From Eupeodes corollae (lineage: Eukaryota; Arthropoda; Insecta; Diptera; Syrphidae), in NCBI RefSeq assembly GCF_945859685.1, contig NC_079147.1, positions 82,080,315 through 82,144,314 on the forward strand: a stretch of DNA of 64,000 nucleotides. The letters are read 5' to 3'. The first letter of the stretch is position 1. The number at the start of each line of letters is the position of its first letter. Under the pieces are notes generated by a model. The model was given only the letters and a program-made list of their open reading frames with translations. It was not told the DNA's origin and made no database searches. Of the stretch, positions 55,640-64,000 are shown piece by piece. The translations under genes and the position numbers were made by a program.

Positions 55640-57955
55640 AGACACCTTTGATATAAAACTGTTTCCAAAACTGAACGAAAAATTAATTGACATCTTAAAA
55701 TTACCTTAAAGTAATTCTTTCAGTTTGAATATTAAATTTTTATTTGGCAAATCGGACGTCTTCGAGAATTTGATATTAAACTATTTCCAAAAACTGAACG
55801 AAAAATGAATTTTAAGGCATCTAAAAATTACCTTAAAATCATTGTTTCAGTTTGGATACTAAATTTTTATTTGGCAATTCGGACGTCTTCGAGAATTTGA
55901 TATAAAACTGTTTCCAAAAACTGAACGAAAAATTAATTGACATCTAAAAATTACGTGAAAATCATTGTTTCAGATTGGATATTAAATTTTTATTTCGAGA
56001 ATTTTATATGAAACTGTCCCCAAAAACTGAACGAAAAATTAATTGACATCAAAAATTACCCTAAAATCATTGTTTCAGTTTGGATATTACATATTTATTT
56101 CGCAATTTGGACGTCTTCGAGAATTTGATATGAAACTGTTTCCAAAAACTGAACGAAAATTCATTGGCATTTAAAAATTACCTTAAAATCATTGTTTCAG
56201 TTTGGATATAAAATTTTATTTGGCAATTCGGATGTCTTCGAGAATTTAATATAAAATTGTTTCCAAAAACTGAACGAACAATTAATTGACATCTAAAAAT
56301 TACCTTCAAATCATTGTTTCAGTTTGTTTCGAGAATTTGATATGAAAGTGTTTCCAAAAACTGAACGAAAAATTAATTGACATTTACAAATTACCTTAAA
56401 ATCATTGTTTCAGTTTGGATATTAAATATTTATTTCGCAATTCTGACGTCTATGAAAATTTGATATGAAACTGTTTCTAAAAATTGAACGAAAAATTAAT
56501 TGACATTTAAAAATTACCTTAAAATCATTATTTCAGTTTAAATAATAAATTTTGATTGGGCAATTTGGATGTCTTCGAGAATTTAAAAAGTGTTTCCAAA
56601 AACTGAACGAAAAATTAATTGACATCTAAAAATTACCGTAAAATCATTGTTTCAGTTTGGATATTAAATTTTTGTTTGGCAATTCGGACGTCTTCGATAA
56701 TTTGGTATGAAACTGTTTCCAAAAACTGAACGAAAAATGAATTGACATCTAAAAATTACCTTAAAATCAATGTTTCAGTTTGGATATTAAATTTTAACTT
56801 GGCAATTCAGACGTCTTCGAGAATTGCATATGAAAGTATTTCCAAAAACTAAACGAAAAATTAATTGATATCCAAAAATTACCTTAAAGTCATTCTTTCA
56901 GTTTGAATATTAAATATTTATTTCCCAATTCGGACGTCTTTGATAATTTGGTATGAAACTGTTTCCAAAAACTGAATGAAAAATGAATTGACATCTAAAA
57001 ATTACCTTAAAATCATTGTTTCAGTTTGGATATTAAGTTTTTATTAGGCAATTCGGACGTTTTTGAAAATTTGATATAAAAGTGTTTCCAAAAACTGAAC
57101 GAAAAATTAATTGACATCCAAAAATTACCTTAAAATCATTGTTTCGGTTTGGATATTAAATTTTTATTATGCAATTCGGACGTCTTCGCGAATTGCATAT
57201 GAAAGTTTTTCCAAAAACTAAACGAAAAATTAATTGATATCCAAAAATTACCTTAAAGTCATTCTTTCAGTTTGAATATTAAATATTTATTTCCCAATTC
57301 GGACGTCTTTGATAATTTGGTATGAAACTATTTCCAAAAACTGAACGAAAAATTAATTGACATCTAAAAATTACCTTAAAATCAATGTTTCAGTTTGGAT
57401 ATTAAATTTTAACTTGGCAATTCGGACGTCTTCGAGAATTTGATATGAAACTGTTTCCAAAAACTGAACGAAAAATTAAGTGACATCTAAAAATTACCTT
57501 AAAATCATTGTTTCGGTTTGGATATTAAATTTTTATTAGGCGATTCGGACGTCTTCGAGAATTGCATATGAAAGTGTTTCCAAAAACTAAACGAAAAATT
57601 AATTGATATCCAAAAATTACCTTAAAATCATTGTTTCAGTTTGTTTCGAGAATTTGATATGAAACTGTTTCCAAAAACTGAACGAAAAATTAATTGACAT
57701 CTAAAAATTACCTTAAAATCATTGTTTCAGTTTGTTTCGAGAATTTGATATGAAAGTGTTTCCAAAAACTGAACGAAAAATTAATTGACATTTACAAATT
57801 ACCTTAAAATCATTGTTTCAGTTTGGATATTAAATATTTATTTCGCAATTCTGACGTCTATGAAAATTTGATATGAAACTGTTTCCAAAAATTGAACGAA
57901 AAACTAATTGACATCTAAAAATTACCTTAAAATCAATGTTTCAGTTTCTGATAGT
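55640..57955 (+). repeat. Satellite array, about 123-bp unit, roughly 19 copies
   Basis: Each unit contains CTGTTTCCAAAAACTGAACG, AATTAATTGACATCTAAAA, ATCATTGTTTCAGTTTGGAT and GGCAATTCGGACGTCTTCGA. Most units are close to 123 bp; several are about 85-105 bp because the TTAAATTTTTATTTGGCAATTC part is lost (56330, 57640 and 57735). Units differ by several percent to about 15 percent. Confidence 0.95.
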
Positions 57956-58395
57956 GTTAATTTGAAAAAAGTTACACTTCTGATTTTCGAAAAATAAACA
58001 AAAATTTCAAATTGATTTGCCTTTGGAAACGAAATGAGAAGCACTCAGACATTCATATACTTTAACGTCAAAAATTATTTTGCACTTTACTTTAAAAAAA
58101 CTTTACTTTTTTGATTTTAAATTGGATGACTTTAAAAACAAACTTAAAAATTTTGACAGGTATAAAATATCATTCATATACATACTTAAACGTCAATAAG
58201 TATTTCGCACTTTCCTTTAAAGAAACCTTACTTTTTTGATTTTAAAGTGGATGACATTAAAAACAAACTTATAAGGTTTGACAGGTATAAAATAAGACAA
58301 ACCTTCAAATTCGAAAAATGTGTTCATTAATTCAGTTGGGTTAGTTCCTAAAAGTTATAAAAAAAAGGTTTAAGATGACCGGGATTAGACGCATG
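57956..58395. repeat. Two-copy tandem duplication beside the satellite
   Basis: A segment of about 125 bp occurs twice (about 58076-58190 and 58200-58310), sharing CTTTACTTTTTTGATTTTAAA, AAAACAAACTTA and TTGACAGGTATAAAAT. No coding signal. Confidence 0.7.
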
Positions 58396-60184
58396 GTCGG
58401 TTAAAGCCGGTCACCCATTCTGGTAATGGCGGTCATCTCTTCTATAGGCACAAATCGCATATGTATCCAGATGGACTGTCCCAACCTGAACATTCAGCAT
58501 GAACTCAGTCTGCACAGCGTGTGCACCTATACCACATTTCGTTGTTGCGCCCAAATTCTCCACAAATAAAACATTTATTGCTATTGCTACCATCTACTAT
58601 GGAGTCATCAGAGTTATCATCTACAATCCCTTCAGCAGTTTCATCAGACTCGGGTGTGGATTCTTGAAGAATCTTTTTTGTCACCTTGCGAATCGCTTTT
58701 CTCTGGTTCTCCGGTACTTTTCAACACCTTGTTTTTCTTCTTTTTTTGTTGGCTGCTCTTTCTAGTTCTTTTTCTTCCTAATTTTGTTTCATAGGTGTTG
58801 ATGTTAGAAGAGTAGCATGTTGTTTATCAATACACTTCCTTTTACGATTAACGACAGACTTTCTTGGCACTGGGAGAAGGGTTTTGATACTTTCGTTCAA
58901 GACAGCAGATGTAGTCGAAGGGGCCGATGTGGGCACATTTTCCGTGGCTTGCAAAACAGGGTTTGAAGTTTGTTCCCTTTCTGATTCGACTAATCTTGTA
59001 CCTTCTTCTGTTTGGTCAAAAAGCGCTTCAGATGGAAAGAAGTGTTGATCACAAAAGACTCCAAGATTAATCGGGAAAATTCCAGTTGCCCTTAACCCAG
59101 ATTCTTCTTTGGCAACAGACGCATCGCTAGCAAAAGCTTCTCAAAAAATGAATGAAGAATGATTGTCCAGGATAAGCAGAACTTATTCTTCGTTCGTTGA
59201 CTTATCATGGATGAGGAAGTGCTCTAGCCAATCTGCAAAAAGATCTTCTGTTATGTCATCCATCCACTTTTCGAGCATTTGTAGAGAGCCCCAGGTGGCC
59301 CACCATGTTCAAGGCTAAGAGAGTGTCTTGTACGAGGAAAAATTAACATTGGTGGAATGAAACTACCGGCAGGGCATATAATTCCGTTATATCGCGCCCT
59401 CTCTCCCAGCTGATTATAAATCCCACCCTTTTCTGACCAGTTTCTGCTAGAACTTTTCCAAGATCCTGGACGGTGGAAAACCCAGTTTCATCCGCATTGT
59501 AAATGTTTCTCGGTTGAAATTTATATTTCTCCATCACATCTCCCATCAATTGGTAAAATAAATCTACCTCTTTTCGATTAAATGCAGTTGCTCTGCTCAG
59601 GCTAGTTCCTTCGGCTTTCCGGAAAGATATTTTGTATCCTTTTTCCCATACAAAATTTTGGCGAGATGTTTGATCTGAGTAGCGATTTCACATTCTTGAT
59701 CTTTGGTGAAAATCGTGTGCTGCCCCAAAGACGGTTCACAAAATTTGTTTATTTTTAAGGCGTTCTTGCAGTGTTGAAAATTGTATTTGCGCAGACTTGG
59801 CTGCGGCGCGAATTGACATATCTTTTTCGATCAATTTGTTGGCGTTGTTAATAGCCACCTGCGACCACGTATAGTGAAATATTAGGTTGAGCAAAACAAA
59901 GTAAAATCAATTTATATAAGTAATAAAACACAACCTAAAATATGGAAAATATCACTCTATTGATAACAAATAAGGAAAAGTACTTGCTCTCAATTTTCTG
60001 ATCACTTTTTCTTATAATAAATTGACCGAAAATACTAAAAGGTCTGTCACTTCCAAAAGCCAAAAATAAACTAGATCAACAAACTGTCCGCTATGAAAAC
60101 TATCTTCGGGAGCACTAACACATTTAAAGAGTTAATGAGTGGGCGTTCTCGTTCTCGAGAAAAAAGGTGACCGGTATTACCGAC
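58396..60184 (-). mobile_element. pogo/Tigger-like DNA transposon (degenerate)
   Basis: Imperfect inverted ends: GTCGGTTAAAGCCGGTCACC at 58396-58415 and, reversed from 60184, GTCGGTAATACCGGTCACC. Further GACCGG/CCGGTC motifs lie outside both (58378, 60185-60200), so the true termini may be slightly farther out, to about 58375 and 60215. It holds one transposase pseudogene on minus. Confidence 0.7.
58440..59890 (-). pseudogene. pogo-like transposase with C-terminal PHD-like zinc motif
   Basis: Minus reading: NNANKLIEKDMSIRAAAKSA and IQFSTLQERLK (psq-type HTH, 59850-59770), IFTKDQECEIATQIKHLAK in another frame, then KISFRKAEGTSLSRATAFNR, KFQPRNIYNADETGFSTVQD (first catalytic Asp, 59490) and KVLAETGQKRVG. 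Later: EKWMDDITEDLFADWLEHFL, VLLILDNHSS (second Asp, 59180) and GLRATGIFPINLGVF. A Ser/Lys-rich tail leads to CFICGEFGRNNEMWYRCTRC and HAECSGWDS...CDLC (58550-58445), a Cys/His cluster. Multiple stops and frameshifts. Confidence 0.8.
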
Positions 60185-60454
60185 TGACCGGCATTACCAA
60201 GTTTTACCCTACGCGGTCGACGTAAATGGTCAAATTGTTAAATCTCTGACGTCACAAAAAATCAAAATTTTCTCTGTGAATGCACCGTCAATGTTCATTG
60301 TGTCAGTGCCTAAAACGTTGAATGTCACACCTCCAGTTAATGCTGTCCTAAAATGCGTTGACGCATATGTGAATCAACATAGCGATTAGTTTTCTCTGAG
60401 AACGCATTGACTAGCAAAACTTAGTATGTGTATGTACATATGTAAGTCAATTTA
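60185..60454. other. No gene seen
   Basis: Short unique-looking spacer containing GACGTCAC-like motifs; no feature supported. Confidence 0.4.
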
Positions 60455-60667
60455 AGGCGACCCTAGAAACTACACTTGTGTGCACACCGGTGTACTGAAT
60501 GAGTGACGTTGAAGCTTTTATTGGAAAGACGCACTGCATTTACCATTTTACCCATACACATCACACCGATCGAGACACTAATACACAAAAATCGAAAACT
60601 TGTGATTTTACTCGGAGTCTGCTCCAGCCGACACGAGTGTGAATACAAGTGTGGTCTATGGGCCGCT
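60455..60667. mobile_element. Short MITE-like unit
   Basis: The left end AAGGCGACCCTAGAAAC..CACTTGTG and the reversed right end AAAGCGGCCCATAGACC..CACTTGTA share about 24 of 30 positions. The interior (about 213 bp) is non-coding. TTTA borders both sides, but the exact duplication cannot be separated from the repeat ends. Confidence 0.6.
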
Positions 60668-61512
60668 TTAGTCTTATAAATAGTTTAAGGCTGCGATTTC
60701 ATTAAAATATAAGCATCTGACACATATGTTTTGTGTAGTTTTTAATTGCACGTAAAAAAATTAAAAGGAATTATAAAAGTTGGTTTCAATATTTGATTAT
60801 TGATTAGAACAAATAATCAAAAAAGTCTTACAAGTTTTGATCGTGAAAGGATGTTTTTATAAGGAAATTTATTTATCTCAAAAAGGACCAAACATTAAAA
60901 CAGAAATTTGTGGAATATCTGGACAATATTTAATTAATGTACCCGTCAACGCGCTGACAGCATTATTCATTGACAATCACACGATATGACACCCTAAGGA
61001 CAGATTTCTACGTCAGAAAGTCAAATCGTTGGCTTTTAATATTGACCATCTAACAGTAGCTTTACTCATAATCTTACTCTTTCTCAATAGAGTGAAAATT
61101 CCATAGTGAAATCACCAATCAAATTTAATCGATGACTGTCAGAATAGAGAGTTGGTTCAGTGACGTTTCATGGCATTTAGTTGTAAAATAGAACCGTAAG
61201 TGCAATCAGTGATGTAATTTATTTTGGTGTTTTAAATTTGATCACACTCCCACAAAAGTTCACGGTTTCCATTAGGTGTACCTAATACAAAATATTAAGA
61301 CATCAAATTTGTTCGCCTAAACAGAGCCTAATGTGAAAACTGCCCAAACGTGCATTAATTCGATTAGATCTGTTTAAAAAACTGTATTAAATGTTTTAAG
61401 ATTTAAGGCCTGTTCGTTTCCAGTTGATAATCATAGAATGCGGAATCCTATATTTAGCAGTTAATTGGAGATTTCGTTATTCAGCCAAGTTTGCTCTATT
61501 TGATCAAGGATT
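60668..61512. other. AT-rich, no gene seen
   Basis: No ORF, RNA gene or repeat recognised before the 3' end of LINE copy D at about 61513. Confidence 0.4.
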
Positions 61513-64000
61513 ACTTACTTACTTAAGGTGGAGCTACAGTCCGGGCGGACCTGGGCCTCAACCAACAAGCGTCTCCAGCCAGCTCGGTCCCTAGCTAGCT
61601 GTCTCCAGTTTCGCACGCCAAGTTGGTTGAGGTCCTCTCCCACCTGGGTGCGCCACGTCAGTCGCGGTCTTCCTCTACTGCACCGTCCCTCGGGAGTGGA
61701 TTCGAAGACCTTCCGGGCTGGAGCGTTGATGTCCATCCGCTCTACATGACCTAGCCATCTAAGCCGTTGGACTTTAATTCTGCTAACTAGGTCAGTGTCG
61801 CTGTACAGCCCGTACAGTTCGTCGTTATATCTTCTCCTTCATTCTCCATCTATGCGTACGGGACCAAAAATCACCCGAAGAATTTTTCTCTCGAAGCATC
61901 CTAAGACGCTCTCATCTTTCTTTGACAGGATCCAGGCCTCAGCGCCATAAATGAGAACCGGGATGATGAGTGTCTTATAGATGGTGATTTTACATGTTTG
62001 AGAGAGGACTTTACTTCTCAATTGCCTTCTAAGTCCAAAGAAGCAACGATTTGCAAGAGTTATTCTTCGTTTGATTTCAGCGCTGGTGTCGTTGTCTGCA
62101 TTAATAGCGGTGCCTAGGTAGACAAAGTCCTTAACTACCTCAAAGTTATAGCTGTCCATGGTGACGTTTTGTCCAATACGTCGTTGTTCAGTGTCCTTTT
62201 TTGATGACAGCATATACTTGGTTTTGCCTCATTGACCACTTAACCCATCTTCTTCGCTTCCGTCGTAATGCTCAAACGCTCCACTGGCATCACGCTTTGA
62301 TCTTACAATTATGTCAATATCATCTGCGTATCCAAGTAGTTTGATGGACCTTCGGAAGATTGTGCTTCTAGTGTTGATGGTTGAGTTTTGCACAATTCTT
62401 TCCAGAACGATGTTGAAGAAGTCGCATGACAGTGCATCGCCTTGTCTATAACGTTTTTTGACATCAAATGGATCGGTGAGATCTTTTCCGACTTGATAGA
62501 GCAGCGTGCATTCTCCATCGTCATTCTGCACAAACGGATAAGTTTGACAGGGATGCCAAAACTAGACATTGCTCGGTAGAGCTCTTCCCTATAGATGCTG
62601 TCATACGCGGCTTTAAAATCGATAAAGAGATGGTGGGTATCGGTTTGAAGCTCCTGGGTTTTTTCCAAGATCTGCCGTAGTGTGAATATTTGGTCGATAG
62701 TGGACTTTCCTGGTCTGAAGCCACACTGATAAGGACCAATCAGGTTATTGACAAATGACTTCAGACGTTCACATAATACGGCAGAGAGGATCTTATACGC
62801 AATGTTAAGGAGACTGATGCCTCTGCAGTTGGCGGAGTTTAGAGGGTCTCTTTTCTTATGTATCGGGCACCCTATGCTGAGATTCCACTCATCGGGCATG
62901 CTTTCTTCCGACCATATTTTGCAGATGAGTTGGTGCGTGCTCCGTACCAAGTCATCGCCTGCTGCTTTGAATAGTTCGGCAGCGATGTCGTCAGCTCCAG
63001 CAGCTTTGTTTGACTTAAGTTTAGATATAGCTATCTTCACTTCGTCAAGGTCGGGTAGGCGGAATTGTTGATCTGCGTCGCCGAGGTTGAGTGGTTCTAT
63101 CTCCCTTACAGCGGAATTCGGTTCGTCATCGCGGTTATATAATTTGGAGAAGTGATCTTTCCATATTCTCAGCATGGACTGCGGTTCTACTACGATGTTC
63201 CCCTGATCGTCTTTACAGGCTTCGGGTCGTGGCTGGTAACCTTGGGAGGTTTTTTTTACCTTTTGGTAAAATTTACGAACCTCATTCCTGTTGTGACATC
63301 CCTCTAACTCCTCGATCGCGCGCTTCTCATGCTCTCTTTTTTTCCATCTAAGAAGCCGGTGTTCCTCTCTCCTCTTCTGCTCGTAGAGCTCGCGAGCAGC
63401 TCCAGTCCTTTTGTGCAGTGCCGTTTTGTATGCCTGTTGCTGTTGTTTCGCTGCGAGCGCTTGCCTGCATTCGTCGTCAAACCAGGGGTTTCGCTGTGGT
63501 GGCCGTGTGAAACCCAGCACTTCAGAGGCGGCATCTCTGATGGCTGCAAGGCAATGTTGCCACTGGTTTTCAATGCTTAATGCAGGCAGCATAGGACTCC
63601 GTAAGAGGTTATTAGAGACTCGATCGGAAAAAGACATGGCAGTCTCTTGCGATTATAGCTGTCTAACGTCGAATCTTCTCACAGTACTTCCTTGTTTTGG
63701 CTTGGATCGGGATATCCGTAGCCGTTCCTTGGCTACAACGAGGTAGTGGTCCGAGTCAATGTTGGCCTCTTGGAATGTTCGGATATCCTGGATACTGGAG
63801 AAGTGTCGTGCGTCGATCGCAATGCGGTTAATCTGGTGGACGGTTGATTGATTAGGAGATTTCCATGTCCCCTTGTGGATATTGAGATGCGTGAACAGCG
63901 TACTAGCTACCAGAACGTCTCGCCCCGCAGCGAAATCGACCAGCCTGAATCCGTTGTCGGAGGTAGTGTCGTGCAGGCTGTATCTCCCGATTATGCCACC
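61513..64000 (-). mobile_element. LINE family 1, copy D (best preserved; 5' end outside window)
   Basis: The 3' end on minus reads GGACTGTAGCTCCACC followed by TTAAGTAAGTAAGTAA (about 61530-61511), a short tandem-repeat tail rather than poly(A). The body aligns with copies A-C and leaves the window inside the endonuclease (64000 corresponds to about 22080 in copy B). ORFs are longer and less broken than in other copies. Confidence 0.92.
61515..63637 (-). pseudogene. Reverse transcriptase and C-terminal domain of LINE copy D
   Basis: A 442-codon frame (63637-62309) covers the EN-RT linker with a basic coiled segment (KRREEHRLLRWKKREHEKRA), SMLRIWKDHFSKLYN, SKLKSNKAAGADDIAAELFK, CRGISLLNIAYKILSAVLCE, CGFRPGKSTIDQIFTLRQIL and LFIDFKAAYDSIYREEL (first catalytic Asp). 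A frameshift near 62480 leads to KKRYRQGDALSCDFFNIVLE and LLGYADDIDIIVRSKRD (catalytic YADD near 62320). The thumb DFVYLGTAINADNDTSAEIK and VLIYGAEAWILSKKDES are at 62110-61930. The C-terminal tail GRPRLTWRTQVGEDLNQLGV ends at a stop near 61515. Confidence 0.9.

Overview
This window looks like AT-rich, repeat-packed genomic DNA from an insect, most likely a fly. Introns are very short (about 55-70 nt) and the mobile elements are families common in insects: piggyBac, rosa-like mariner, Tc1, PIF/Harbinger, pogo, BEL/Pao, copia, and I-, jockey-, LOA- and RTE-like LINEs. I see no bacterial operons and no rRNA or free-standing tRNA genes. Only one stretch looks like an ordinary host gene: a terminal exon at 4578-4856 (+). 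Almost everything else is mobile or tandemly repeated DNA, mostly broken.

Layout. 1-3310: LINE family 1 copy A (minus). 3850-4190: a small LINE 3' end. 4578-4856: the host terminal exon, followed by 2.9 kb of very AT-rich DNA. 7722-9794: a PIF/Harbinger element with a spliced Myb/SANT gene and a truncated transposase. 10340-18340: one I-like LINE (minus) cut into four pieces by a piggyBac-like element (11174-12824, TTAA), a rosa-like mariner (13396-14674, TA) and a pogo-like element (15639-16830, TA). 19610-20330: Tc1 relic. 20563-22924: LINE family 1 copy B. 24855-25310: copia relic. 25395-26300: LOA/R1-like LINE relic. 26301-31956: a 5.66-kb unit with CACTG termini, arrays of AT-rich repeats near both ends and an intron-containing gene with a SAM-like domain. 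31957-33545: second LOA/R1-like LINE relic holding a Harbinger-like MITE. 33590-35535: another AT-rich array followed by a second, reversed copy of the SAM-like gene. 35745-38265: jockey/CR1-like LINE split cleanly by a second Harbinger element (36158-37374). 38318-39577: Tc1 element. 40785-41560: LINE relic. 41667-41974: a tRNA-derived SINE. 42001-42635: a 159-bp tandem repeat. 45416-45748: a pure pentanucleotide microsatellite. 46740-49110: jockey relic. 49165-51922: BEL/Pao relic interrupted by an ORF1-only retroelement with a 17-bp target duplication. 51923-53931: LINE family 1 copy C. 55640-57955: a 123-bp satellite. 58396-60184: pogo-like transposon. 60455-60667: a MITE. 61513-64000: LINE family 1 copy D, running off the window.

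The most interesting signals are: (i) the SINE, whose 3' end matches the 3' end of LINE family 1, suggesting a SINE/LINE partnership; (ii) the CACTG-ended unit and its SAM-like gene, present in two orientations beside similar arrays, which may be a little-described mobile gene family; (iii) two diverged Harbinger elements whose Myb/SANT gene has its start codon split AT|G by intron 1; and (iv) an ORF1-only retroelement bounded by a long target duplication. Family names come from recognised motifs only; no database was searched.
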